The position numbers were made by a program, and so were the translations under genes. The notes under the pieces are model-generated. The model made no database searches. It was not told the origin of the DNA and worked only from the letters and a program-made list of their open reading frames with translations. Source: Fretibacter rubidus (lineage in GTDB: Bacteria > Pseudomonadota > Alphaproteobacteria > Caulobacterales > Maricaulaceae). From it: DNA of 64,000 nt. Location: assembly GCF_041429785.1 (NCBI RefSeq), contig NZ_CP163423.1, positions 2,294,001-2,358,000 of the forward strand. Direction: 5' to 3'. Shown here one piece after another: positions 53,768 to 61,974 of the stretch; positions within the stretch are counted from its first letter, which is position 1, and each line of letters begins with the position of its first letter.

Positions 53768-54421
53768 TTAAAAAACGAAAACCTCTTTAGGCTCAAAACC
53801 AGGCAGGAGCGGAGCGGTGGCATCAAAAGCCACACGTTCACCAACAGCATCGCCAGAGCGCGTGTAGACGCTACACACGCCAACGGCTCCCTTTTGCTTG
53901 ATCGTAACAAGACGTCCGCCATTGGCCAATTGGTCAAGCCATGTTGCGGGCACATCTGTGACAGCTCCGTTTACGAAAATCACATTAAAGGGGCCGTGCT
54001 CGCGAGCCCCGCTTTTTAAATCGCCTTTAACAACGGCGGCATTGGTTACGCCGATATCTGTTAACAATGTTGTCGCACGCTCAACCCGGTCTTCACTATC
54101 TTCCAAGCCCACAACAGTTTCGCACAAAGCTGCAATAACAGCGGCAGAATAACCGCGGCCACAGGCGATGTTCAGTACAACGTCGGTCGGTTCAATATCA
54201 GCGGCTTGCACCATTTTGGAAAAATCACGTGGACTAAGCAGGGTACGATCGTCACCACAGTCAATATGCACATCAGAATAGGCCAGTGCACGTTGTGTTT
54301 GAGGCACAAACATTTCGCGCGGAACGGATTTGAACGCCTTTAAGATGGCGAGGTCCGTCACGTCATTCGTGCGGATTTGGCTATCAACCATATGTTGGCG
54401 GGCTTGGGCGTAATCAGTCAT
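53768..54421 (-). CDS. pcm: Protein-L-isoaspartate O-methyltransferase
   Basis: 217 residues. PCMT family: DYAQARQHMVDSQIRTNDVT, then SVPREMFVPQTQRALAYSD, the SAM-binding VVLNIACGRGYSAAVIAALC (normally G.GSGY; here ACGRGYS), and IFVNGAVTDVPATWLDQLAN. It repairs isoaspartyl residues in damaged proteins. Conserved first gene of the pcm-tolC-popZ-valS block; 10 bp before tolC. Confidence 0.9.
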   Translation of the reverse strand: MTDYAQARQHMVDSQIRTNDVTDLAILKAFKSVPREMFVPQTQRALAYSDVHIDCGDDRTLLSPRDFSKMVQAADIEPTDVVLNIACGRGYSAAVIAALCETVVGLEDSEDRVERATTLLTDIGVTNAAVVKGDLKSGAREHGPFNVIFVNGAVTDVPATWLDQLANGGRLVTIKQKGAVGVCSVYTRSGDAVGERVAFDATAPLLPGFEPKEVFVF

Positions 54422-54660
54422 GGTAAACTCTGTCTATACAGTAACGGTTACGGGCACGTTAAGGCCGCAGATGCAACCCTGCAAAACATGTCCAATCTGG
54501 GTGAGCCTATACCGCGCGGCAACCCCTTTATGCAACGGCGAAAAACTGAATAATAAACATACAGAGTTGCGACAACGCCCCATTTAATGACAAAGGCGTG
54601 ACTTTATCCTAGTGAGGGTCACATAAGACTGGCAGTAATGCGTAAATAGAAGGACAGATT

Positions 54661-55215
54661 ATGGGTTTAAGGATAATGTGTATGGCGATCGCCGCTGTGA
54701 TGCTGGTCGGTAGCCCCTCCACAGCCAATGCCGCAGATGAAGCGTTTACAAAAGGCCCCGTCTTTACGACCTTTGGCCCCGCAGCAGCAGTTGACACTGA
54801 TATGTCAATCCCCGCAGGCACACAGTTTGCCATTGCTTTTGACGCTGTAGACGCGGCCAGGCCCGAGGAAACGAACCGCAAACTCATCACCGCAGGGCGG
54901 TTTATGAACATGCATGTCGCGGCAGGGGTTCCGCAAGATGACATAAAACTTGCCATCGTTGTCCACGGCAAAGCGGCCTTTGATATGACTCAGGATAATT
55001 TTTACAGCCGCCAATATGACGGCAGTCAAAATGCGAGCAAATACGCCGTAAAAGCCCTGACGGGTGAAGGGGTGCGCATTATTATATGTGGTCAGACGGC
55101 GCGCTATCACGGCATTGAAAAAACTGATCTATTGCCTGGCGTGGAAATGGCGCTTTCCGCGATGACGGCGCATGCACTTTTAGCCCAAGACGGCTACACG
55201 CTTAATCCGTTTTAG
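54661..55215 (+). CDS. Exported DsrE-like protein
   Basis: 184 residues. Signal peptide GLRIMCMAIAAVMLVGSPST with cleavage near ANA; the start has AAGGA upstream. The mature part fits the periplasmic DsrE/F-like fold: TNRKLITAGRFMNMHVAAGV, DIKLAIVVHGKAAFDM, and GVRIIICGQTARYHGIEK with one cysteine in IICGQT. DsrE proteins handle sulfur as persulfides; a TauE/SafE sulfite/sulfur-compound permease follows 60 bp later, supporting a sulfur-related job. Confidence 0.75.
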   Translation: MGLRIMCMAIAAVMLVGSPSTANAADEAFTKGPVFTTFGPAAAVDTDMSIPAGTQFAIAFDAVDAARPEETNRKLITAGRFMNMHVAAGVPQDDIKLAIVVHGKAAFDMTQDNFYSRQYDGSQNASKYAVKALTGEGVRIIICGQTARYHGIEKTDLLPGVEMALSAMTAHALLAQDGYTLNPF

Positions 55216-55275
55216 CTATGTTGGTCGCCCTGCCATACTTAATTGGTTCAATGGCTTGGCGGGTAAAATAACCGC

Positions 55276-56049
55276 GTGCCTATTTATCTTCTGATATTAT
55301 TTTTTATTGTCGCGATAGCTTATGCTGCCGTCGGGTTTGGTGGCGGGTCAACGTATAATGCCCTATTGGTGTTGCACGGGACGGATTACCGTATCCTTCC
55401 CACAATTGCGCTAGCCTGTAATATTATTGTTGTATCTGGCGGACTATGGCGATTTTGGAAAGAGGGCCTGCTAGCCCCGCACGCGCTCGCCCCTTTCCTT
55501 ATTGCCTCCATCCCTGCTGCGTGGCTTGGTGGACGTTTGCCGATATCTGAGACGCTTTTCATTGGTCTACTCGGCATGGCCCTTTTCCTCAGCGGTATAA
55601 GGCTTTTGGGACAGCGTGATTACGTGGTCCAGAGCGGTGAAAAACGCTCCATTCCAACCATCGCTGCCTTGGTTACAGGCGGCGGCATAGGGCTTTTGTC
55701 TGGGCTTGTCGGTATTGGCGGCGGCATATTCCTCGCGCCTGTGCTTTACTGGCTAGCGTGGGATACCCCGCGCAAAATCGCAGCCGCGTGCAGTGTGTTT
55801 ATCCTCGCCAATTCGGCCTCAGGACTGACCGGACAAGTCATGAAACTATCAGATACACAGTTGCTATCGCTTGCTTTGCCCTATTGGCCGCTCCTTATCG
55901 CCGTATTTGTCGGGGGACAAATTGGATCATGGATGGCGGCAACAAAACTAGACCCGAAAATCTTAAAACGTCTTACCGCGGTTTTAATCCTATATGTCGC
56001 GGCACGGCTTTTGTTTAATTGGGCAGGGTTAGTTGGCATTATCAGTTAA
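55276..56049 (+). CDS. TauE/SafE (TSUP) family permease
   Basis: 257 residues, GTG start. About eight membrane helices. Family motifs: FGGGSTYNALLVLHGTDYRI in the first half and SGLVGIGGGIFLAPVLYWLA in the second, the duplicated G.GGG loops. TSUP proteins export sulfite, sulfoacetate or similar, or take up related anions. Follows the DsrE-like gene and precedes moaD with 47 bp spacing, so it could belong to either unit. Confidence 0.88.
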   Translation: MPIYLLILFFIVAIAYAAVGFGGGSTYNALLVLHGTDYRILPTIALACNIIVVSGGLWRFWKEGLLAPHALAPFLIASIPAAWLGGRLPISETLFIGLLGMALFLSGIRLLGQRDYVVQSGEKRSIPTIAALVTGGGIGLLSGLVGIGGGIFLAPVLYWLAWDTPRKIAAACSVFILANSASGLTGQVMKLSDTQLLSLALPYWPLLIAVFVGGQIGSWMAATKLDPKILKRLTAVLILYVAARLLFNWAGLVGIIS

Positions 56050-56096
56050 GCGCTCTAGGATGCTGGCTATCAAAACAACCAAGCGAGATGGAGTTT

Positions 56097-56342
56097 ATGG
56101 CAATCGTCACAGTTGAATTTTTTGGACGTCTGACTGATCGCATGGGTAAATCTGTGAGCTTTGATGCGGCCGCCACTGCGACATTGGGGACTGTGCGGAC
56201 GCAACTGGCCAAAAACCATGATTGTGATGACTTGCTCGACCCGTCTGTGCGAGGCGTCATTAATGACATTATGGTTGCTGATGATACACAGATTAAGCTC
56301 GGTGACAGCCTAGCGTTTTTTAGCCCCCTTTCAGGGGGATAG
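56097..56342 (+). CDS. moaD: Molybdopterin synthase small subunit MoaD
   Basis: 81 residues from the ATG at 56097 (GGAG 6 nt upstream; another ATG lies three codons earlier). Ubiquitin-like fold with VTVEFFGRLTDRMGKSVSF and the required C-terminal Gly-Gly (FFSPLSGG), which carries the thiocarboxylate sulfur given to precursor Z. Followed 3 bp later by moaE. Confidence 0.92.
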   Translation: MAIVTVEFFGRLTDRMGKSVSFDAAATATLGTVRTQLAKNHDCDDLLDPSVRGVINDIMVADDTQIKLGDSLAFFSPLSGG

Positions 56343-56345
56343 ACG

Positions 56346-56810
56346 GTGAGTGTATCGGCCCAATTAACGCTAGAGGAAATACATACTGTTGATGTCGAGA
56401 CGACCTTTTCCCAGCACGCCAAAGGCGCAGGTGCGGTCGTCACCTTTCGCGGTATTATGCGTCCTCAATCAAAACAGGGCGAACCGCTAGACGCTCTAAT
56501 TTTAGAGTGGCACCCGCGCATGACCCAGCAATCGCTCGAGGATATTGCCAATGATGGCCTATCGCAATTTAACCTGTCGCATGTTCATATCATTCACCGT
56601 GGCGGCGTGATTAAACCGCATGACGTGATTGTCTGTGTTATGGTAGCAAGCGATCATCGCCGCGAGGCGTTTTCAGGCGCAGATTACATCATGGACCGCC
56701 TTAAGACGGATGCCGTGTTTTGGAAAAAAGAACAGGGCGCTTTTGGCACGCGTTGGATAGACCCAACAGACCGTGACCACAAAGACCGCCAAAGATGGAG
56801 CGAAAAATAA
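56346..56810 (+). CDS. moaE: Molybdopterin synthase catalytic subunit MoaE
   Basis: 154 residues, GTG start. Motifs: GAGAVVTFRGIMRPQSKQGE, LILEWHPRMTQQSLEDIAND, HIIHRGGVIKPHDVIVCVMV and the catalytic lysine region DRLKTDAVFWKKE. With MoaD it converts cyclic pyranopterin monophosphate to molybdopterin. Stop overlaps the chosen start of moaB (TAATG). Confidence 0.95.
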   Translation: MSVSAQLTLEEIHTVDVETTFSQHAKGAGAVVTFRGIMRPQSKQGEPLDALILEWHPRMTQQSLEDIANDGLSQFNLSHVHIIHRGGVIKPHDVIVCVMVASDHRREAFSGADYIMDRLKTDAVFWKKEQGAFGTRWIDPTDRDHKDRQRWSEK

Positions 56811-57346
56811 TGGCCCGCATTGATGATAGCTTGACCTTTTACCCCATTAATATCGCGGTGCTGACGATATCTGACACGCGCGATAAATCCAACGATACAT
56901 CGGGAGGATTACTCGCGGAACGCACGATTGCGGCAGGGCATAATCTGGCAGGGCATATCATTGTCAAAGATGATATCCCCGCTATTCAAGCCGCAGTTAA
57001 GGCGTGGGTCAAAGACCCCGATATTGACGTGATCTTGACAACGGGCGGCACAGGCTTTGCGCCGCGCGACGTGACACCAGAAGCCGTTAAGCCCTTGTTT
57101 GAGCGTGATATGGACGGGTTTTCGACCGTGTTTCATCACGTCAGCCTAAGCACTGTTGGCATATCAACCTTGCAATCACGTGCCTTTGCTGGGCAAATTG
57201 ATAACACCTTTGTCTTTTGCGTGCCGGGGTCTACTGGGGCATGCCGTGATGCGTGGGATAATATTTTTGCCTTTCAATTTAACAGCCAATATCGCCCTTG
57301 CTCTCTTGTCGGGAAAATGGAGCGCTACCGGGGGTTATGCCCATGA
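56810..57346 (+). CDS. moaB: Molybdenum cofactor protein MoaB
   Basis: 178 residues from the ATG at 56810 (an earlier ATG at 56795 also is in frame). MoaB/Mog fold: [40 protein letters not shown] and [17 protein letters not shown]. It adenylates molybdopterin before molybdenum insertion. Overlaps moaC by 4 nt (ATGA). Confidence 0.95.
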   Translation: MARIDDSLTFYPINIAVLTISDTRDKSNDTSGGLLAERTIAAGHNLAGHIIVKDDIPAIQAAVKAWVKDPDIDVILTTGGTGFAPRDVTPEAVKPLFERDMDGFSTVFHHVSLSTVGISTLQSRAFAGQIDNTFVFCVPGSTGACRDAWDNIFAFQFNSQYRPCSLVGKMERYRGLCP

Positions 57347-57822
57347 GCGCGCTATCACATCTCGATAAGTCGGGTCGGGTGAACATGGTTGATGTCGGCG
57401 ACAAAGCTGTGACCCAGCGTCGTGCGTGTGCAAGCGGCCTTATTCGCACGCAAGCGTCTACTGTGGATTTGGTGATGGACGGCAAAGCCCCGAAAGGGGC
57501 CGTTATTACCACGGCAGAAATCGCTGGTATTATGGCGGCCAAAAAAACGTCAGACCTTATCCCATTGTGTCACCCTCTGCCCCTCACCAAAGTCGCGGTG
57601 ACAATAACGCCCGACACGGCTCTGCCTGGGTTCAGGGTTAGCTCAGATGCCAAAACCACAGGTCAAACAGGCATTGAAATGGAAGCCTTAACCGCTGTGT
57701 CTGTCGCGCTTTTGACGCTTTATGACATGATGAAGGCTGTCGATAAAACCATGGTTATTGACGCGGTCAAATTAGACATGAAAACTGGCGGTAAATCTGA
57801 TTTTGGTGGCACGACCGACTGA
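57343..57822 (+). CDS. moaC: Cyclic pyranopterin monophosphate synthase MoaC
   Basis: 159 residues from the ATG at 57343, overlapping the moaB stop. Motifs: [20 protein letters not shown] near the N terminus, [20 protein letters not shown] (active-site Cys-His), [20 protein letters not shown] and a basic/aspartate end [15 protein letters not shown]. It acts with MoaA early in the pathway. moaA, moeA and other genes are not in the window. Confidence 0.96.
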   Translation: MSALSHLDKSGRVNMVDVGDKAVTQRRACASGLIRTQASTVDLVMDGKAPKGAVITTAEIAGIMAAKKTSDLIPLCHPLPLTKVAVTITPDTALPGFRVSSDAKTTGQTGIEMEALTAVSVALLTLYDMMKAVDKTMVIDAVKLDMKTGGKSDFGGTTD

Positions 57823-58210
57823 AATATCAATGCCAATATCTGGCGGCCGCCCGATTAAAAAACGGCTGTTTTCCGTGACAGGGCTTTTGATGGCCGCAGT
57901 ATTTCTTACCTCAGAATTAGAGGCGCTAACTAACCCCGACTTTGGGCTATATGGATAATATATTTTAGATGGTTTTGGTGTGACTTGCTTCTTATTCGGA
58001 CAGTCCAAAAGGCGCGCAAAGAGCCGTCATCCGCTAAGGCTTAAGGCACCTACTATTGCTATGATTTGGCCAATTTTCCAACAAGGGTTACCTCAGAAAA
58101 TATAAGGATGCCAAAGGATATAACATTGACTATTGATTGGGAAAATTACCCTAGAATACCAACTTAAAAGCTGATGGCTCCGCAAGTCGAGCCTGCGAAT
58201 GCACGAATTG
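57823..58210. other. 388-bp gap after moaC
   Basis: No convincing gene. The composition turns AT-rich after about 57950, marking the edge of an accessory stretch. A small plus-strand frame at 57830-57958 would encode 42 residues with one hydrophobic helix (VTGLLMAAVFLTSELEAL), but it has no ribosome site. A minus-strand frame at 57772-58008 overlaps moaC and looks like an antisense shadow. I see no RNA gene or terminator. Confidence 0.5.
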
Positions 58211-58525
58211 TCAGCTTGCTTGGGTTTGCAAAGACACACCGGCTTCCTGTTGAAGATAGCCTACAATACCGAAAAGGTTTTTAGCGATTGGATTCCCACT
58301 TGAACTCAACATTCGCATCAGACTCTTGGGTGACTTCCCGATTGCACCAGCCAACGCCTCGAAACCAGTCGTAGCATTGATATAGGCTCGTAGTAGAGAT
58401 TTGCCTGCCTCAAGATCACCAGACAGCATAGCATCTAGGCTTTCCGTTAGAAGGCCATAGCGAAAATTCAAATCATTTGCGGCTCGTGCCACAACAGTTT
58501 CGCGAAAGCTCTTTGTTGTTGTCAT
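58211..58525 (-). CDS. HigA/COG3636-like antitoxin
   Basis: 104 residues with a helix-turn-helix-like C-terminal part: EALAGAIGKSPKSLMRML then SSSGNPIAKNLFGIVGYLQQ. This is the pattern of the 'addiction module antidote' group partnered with HigB/RelE-like killers (S..L.R.L...GNP...). A good AGGAG lies 8 nt before the ATG. It should bind the toxin and the operon promoter. The upstream toxin gene carries a stop codon, so this may be a solitary antitoxin. Confidence 0.75.
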   Translation of the reverse strand: MTTTKSFRETVVARAANDLNFRYGLLTESLDAMLSGDLEAGKSLLRAYINATTGFEALAGAIGKSPKSLMRMLSSSGNPIAKNLFGIVGYLQQEAGVSLQTQAS

Positions 58526-58560
58526 TTTACCTACTCCTTTTGTCTGCCTCTGTATTCAGT

Positions 58561-58887
58561 CTAAGCCTTCATTGCGCGGTCAATATCCTTGCTCTGGCGT
58601 CGTTTTGTGCCCCCTCCTAATAAGATGATCAATGTGTCGCCATCCCGTCCTAGATATACTCTTAAACCAGGGCCCCAATGAATACAGCGCTCCCAGAGCC
58701 CTTTGCCGAGGCTTTTCAAGGTCGACGTGTTGCCAATTCCTAGACATGCTAGATAAGTTGTCACTTTCAATGCCGATTGTGTTTCGAGCGAATTTCACCA
58801 ATCAACAAAACTGCCCGGTCCATGTTTATCAAGATACTCTCTTATCTCAAGCGTAATGGTAACATATTTGCTACCATTATTTTTCAA
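58561..58887 (-). pseudogene. HigB/RelE-like toxin gene with an in-frame TGA
   Basis: The upper part reads LEIREYLDKHGPGSFVDW and then a TGA (plus 58795-58797). Without any frame change it continues NSLETQSALKVTTYLACLG, then WERCIHWGPGLRVYLGRDGD, LIILLGGGTKRRQSKDID. Together this is a full-length killer protein of about 108 residues (family pattern: EIREYLD..G.SPF..W....D..A..KV...L.RL..GN ... YGPGYRVYF ... GGGTK..Q..DI). A single nonsense change therefore splits it. A TTG at 58887-58885 is the most likely start, with no better codon in frame. It precedes the antitoxin by 35 bp, the usual HigB-HigA order. Confidence 0.75.
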
Positions 58888-59019
58888 TGTGAAAGCCACG
58901 CAACCCGCCCAACGAGATGCTTTCGCATGGGTGTCAGATCCATCGGTTTTGTGTGTAAAATCACCTCCGCGACAATAAATGAGATGCGTAATTTCACCAG
59001 AGTCTATAAGATGTAATTG

Positions 59020-59421
59020 ATGGTGAATCGCGTGACAAAATCAATTGCACCCTTATGTGTCCGACTAATCGTATGTTGGCTCTTGCTGGTGCCTAGCGCA
59101 TTGTCTTTTGCCGCCTCGAACAATACCGATTTGTCATCTCTGCTATGCTCCCCATCAGGGCAGCCTTTAAACCCTAGTGCTAAGGCCGCACTGAGGGACC
59201 TTTCTGAGGTGTTAGGTGAGACGGACAACGAGCCAGTCCCGCCAAATGAACACTGTGAAATGTGTACGCTGTCAACCATAGTGCTTCCATCGCCTGAGCA
59301 CAGTGCTTGCGCGGCCACATTTACAAAACAGCCTCCGACTTACATCGCTTTTGAGACTGGCCTTGTTCATAAGGCGCAGGGCCCGCCATCCGGTTCGCGG
59401 GCGCCTCCCACGTCTATCTAA
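59020..59421 (+). CDS. DUF2946-like exported protein
   Basis: 133 residues from the ATG at 59020 (TTG at 59017 and GTG at 59023 also possible). An N-terminal hydrophobic segment (LCVRLIVCWLLLVPSALSFA) is a signal peptide or anchor. A HCEMCTL motif (Cys-x-x-Cys with His) near residue 85 could bind copper. Proteins of this DUF2946 kind often precede TonB-dependent copper receptors, and such a receptor follows 73 bp downstream. Confidence 0.6.
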   Translation: MVNRVTKSIAPLCVRLIVCWLLLVPSALSFAASNNTDLSSLLCSPSGQPLNPSAKAALRDLSEVLGETDNEPVPPNEHCEMCTLSTIVLPSPEHSACAATFTKQPPTYIAFETGLVHKAQGPPSGSRAPPTSI

Positions 59422-59494
59422 AGTTATATCCGCAATGCGCCTCGATGCGCAGTCACTGGGCTGTTGCCCGCTTTAGATTTGATGAGTATTAAAA

Positions 59495-61591
59495 ATGAAA
59501 CCCCAATTCCTATGCCGCCTGATAATTAGTGCGGCCACTATCGCCTGTGCCTTGCCGGCTATGGCGCAATCTTCAGACCCCGCTTTAGAAGATGTGATTA
59601 TTGTCACAGGCATGCGCACAGATATCCATACCGAAATGACAATCACTCCGGATTCTGCGCCCCTGCAGGGCGGTGACATTACTTACCTGACGGCGCGAAC
59701 ACCCGGCGGTGCGCGTATCGGCAATGGCGAGCTTTCCGGGCAGATGCAATATCGCGGTCTATTCGGAGAGCGTTTGAACTTACGCGTTGATGGTCAAAGC
59801 TTTGCGTCGGGCGGCCCTAATTTGATGGACCCTGTCTATCACTATGCACCCGCGCCCTTGGTGTCCTCTGTCGTGATTGACCGAGGCGTTAGCCCTGTCT
59901 CTAAAGGGCCGGGCCTTGGCGGCGGCGCAGACGCCAGATTCAAGCGCGTCGGTTATACCGGCGGCGCGGCGACTTCACTCGGCTATGATGTGATGCTCGG
60001 CGCGCGCAGCGTGAATGAAAGCGTGTCGACGGGTGGCGTCATTGGCGCGGCATCTGATCAATGGCGCTTCAATTTGCTGGGCGCATATGAAGAAGGCGGT
60101 GATACGAAATTTGGCGACGGCGTGATTGGCGGCACAGCTTTTGAGCGGGTTGTTTACGGATTGTCTGCGGGTGTCAAAACAACTGCAGGTGAGTTCTCCC
60201 TCGACCTACGCCGTCAGAATACAGACCCAACAGGTAACCCACCATTCCCGATGGATATTCAATATTTCGATACTGATTTTGCGCGCGTGGGATACCAGAA
60301 TGACTTCGGTAAAATTCGGTTAAATGCGAATATTAATTACAGTGACGTCGCGCATCTGATGGACAATTTTTCTTTGCGCCCTGCGCCCACACCGATGGGC
60401 CAGCGCGCAACATTTGCGGATGCCACGACAATAGGCGGCGCCGTGTCACTCGCGTTTCCGTCTTTCGGCGGCGAGATGTCTGTGGGCATAGATACTCAGG
60501 AAACAGACCATGATGTGATCATCACCAATCCCAACAATCAGGCTTTCTTTGTCACGCCATTTCCGGATATCGATATGTCCCGTTTTGGAGGGTTTGGTGA
60601 ATGGAATGGCGATCTGGGCGGGTTGAATACGCAACTTGGACTGCGCATTGATCATCATGACTTTGCTTCGGGCGACGCCGCGCTAGGCACAGCGCTTCCT
60701 ATAGGGCCGCGCAATTTGGCTATGGCGTTTAACGCCGCTGATACGGACGGAGGAGACACGACATTTGACGGCGTCGTGAAGCTTTGGACAGACGCAACGA
60801 ACGGTCTGTCTTGGCGGGCGACACTGGTGCATAAAGAACAAATGCCGGGCTATATCCAGCGCTATGGCTGGCTGCCGATCAATGCGAGCGGCGGACTCGC
60901 TGATGGTAATATTTATGTCGGTGATCTCAGCCTCGATAAAGAGACTGCTTGGATTGCAGAGGCCGGTTTCGACTATGCCAGTGAGCGCGCCTATCTACGT
61001 CCCACTGTCTATATTCGCTCGATTAATAACTACATCCAAGGTACGCCCTTTGATGACAGTGTCGGCGTGATTAACTCTCCAGTCGAGATGATTGCGAATA
61101 TGAATGGAGACCCTACACCGCTGCGCTGGGGCAATGTCGATGCGCGCTTAGTCGGCTTTGACTTGGATGCCGGGTATGATTTTGAAGGCCCGCTTCGCAT
61201 TGATGGCGTCGTCAATTATGTCAGAGGCAAGCGCCGCGATATTAATGATAATCTCTACCGGATTGCGCCGCCCAATGTGATGGTTGGGCTGACCTATGAA
61301 CAATCCGTCTGGTCAGCCACGATTGAAGGCCGCGCCGTTGCCGATCAAAACAAAGTCTCACAAACGAATAGCGAGCGCGCAACGGAGGGCTATTTTGTCT
61401 TTAACGCTTATGGCGATTGGCATATTCGTGATGGGGTGAACCTGTCGGCAGGCGTGGAGAACCTATTTGACGAAGTCTATGAGGACCATCTCTCTGGCTA
61501 TAATCGCAATGGGTTTGGCGATGTCCCAATCGGTGAGCGCTTGCCCGGCACAGGCCGCGGGGTGTTTCTTCGCTTAAGCCTTGTCAGATAG
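59495..61591 (+). CDS. TonB-dependent outer-membrane receptor, probably for copper
   Basis: 698 residues. Signal peptide (LIISAATIACALPAMA), then a TonB-box-like start EDVIIVTGMR and a plug domain with LMDPVYHYAPAPLVSSVVID and RGVSPVSKGPGLGGGADARF. The 22-stranded barrel follows, ending GRGVFLRLSLVR with a final aromatic/basic strand. The LMDP.YHYAP segment recalls the MDPP-type motif of the OprC-like copper receptor group; the DUF2946 neighbour supports this. Ligand is inferred, not shown. No energising TonB/ExbBD genes are nearby. Confidence 0.8.
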   Translation: MKPQFLCRLIISAATIACALPAMAQSSDPALEDVIIVTGMRTDIHTEMTITPDSAPLQGGDITYLTARTPGGARIGNGELSGQMQYRGLFGERLNLRVDGQSFASGGPNLMDPVYHYAPAPLVSSVVIDRGVSPVSKGPGLGGGADARFKRVGYTGGAATSLGYDVMLGARSVNESVSTGGVIGAASDQWRFNLLGAYEEGGDTKFGDGVIGGTAFERVVYGLSAGVKTTAGEFSLDLRRQNTDPTGNPPFPMDIQYFDTDFARVGYQNDFGKIRLNANINYSDVAHLMDNFSLRPAPTPMGQRATFADATTIGGAVSLAFPSFGGEMSVGIDTQETDHDVIITNPNNQAFFVTPFPDIDMSRFGGFGEWNGDLGGLNTQLGLRIDHHDFASGDAALGTALPIGPRNLAMAFNAADTDGGDTTFDGVVKLWTDATNGLSWRATLVHKEQMPGYIQRYGWLPINASGGLADGNIYVGDLSLDKETAWIAEAGFDYASERAYLRPTVYIRSINNYIQGTPFDDSVGVINSPVEMIANMNGDPTPLRWGNVDARLVGFDLDAGYDFEGPLRIDGVVNYVRGKRRDINDNLYRIAPPNVMVGLTYEQSVWSATIEGRAVADQNKVSQTNSERATEGYFVFNAYGDWHIRDGVNLSAGVENLFDEVYEDHLSGYNRNGFGDVPIGERLPGTGRGVFLRLSLVR

Positions 61592-61604
61592 TTTCTGAGC
61601 GTAT

Positions 61605-61624
61605 GGCGCGGATACTGCCGCGCC
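61605..61624. terminator. Possible bidirectional terminator hairpin
   Basis: GGCGCGG / CCGCGCC perfect 7-bp stem with a 6-nt loop (ATACTG), between the convergent receptor gene and the cyd operon. There is no clear U-run, so it may act as an RNA-stabilising hairpin instead. Confidence 0.5.
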
Positions 61625-61637
61625 AATACGGCTATGC

Positions 61638-61823
61638 TTAAAACTCGCCGCCGGACTGTCCTCTCCAGACGAGCCAGAGGGGTATCCATATCAATGTCAG
61701 CGTCGCCATCCCTTTGATGGATTGATAAGCGATCCAGACCCAGAAAAGTTCTTTCTTGTGATCCTTAAGATAGCTGATGGCTTTTTTTGGGCTCAGTCGT
61801 CTCATCGATACATGGGCGCTCAT
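61638..61823 (-). CDS. Small membrane protein at the end of the cyd operon
   Basis: 61 residues, one transmembrane helix (GMATLTLIWIPLWLVWRG) after a basic stretch (MRRLSPKKAISYLKDHKKEL). Its ATG lies 1 bp after the stop of the DUF2474-like gene, so it is translated with the operon. I do not recognise a family; like CydX-type small subunits it may help assemble or stabilise the oxidase. Confidence 0.6.
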   Translation of the reverse strand: MSAHVSMRRLSPKKAISYLKDHKKELFWVWIAYQSIKGMATLTLIWIPLWLVWRGQSGGEF

Positions 61824-61824
61824 C

Positions 61825-61974
61825 TTATGTTCTCAGAACGAGCTTGATGAGCGTTCCGACGATGGTGATCGTCACAAACCCCAATCCCCATAGCCCGACA
61901 AACCACAGTAGCTCCTTTGGCCCTGTTTTCTCTATGTGCGTGTCTTTTTCTTGCAGAAACTTAAATTTGGGCAT
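61825..61974 (-). CDS. DUF2474-like small membrane protein of the cytochrome bd operon
   Basis: 49 residues, one transmembrane helix near the C terminus (LLWFVGLWGLGFVTITIVGT) after a charged N terminus (KEKDTH-like FKFLQEKDTHIEKTGPKE). The ATG overlaps the cydB stop by one base (TAATG). DUF2474 proteins of about 40 residues follow cydB in many CIO-type operons and are considered small oxidase subunits. Confidence 0.7.
   Translation of the reverse strand: MPKFKFLQEKDTHIEKTGPKELLWFVGLWGLGFVTITIVGTLIKLVLRT

Noticed and set aside
57772-58008. 78-residue minus-strand ORF at the end of moaC
   Set aside because: Overlaps moaC and has no ribosome site or recognisable domain.
58580-58801. 73-residue minus-strand ORF in the toxin region
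   Set aside because: It is in another frame; the in-frame toxin sequence on both sides of the TGA explains this DNA better.
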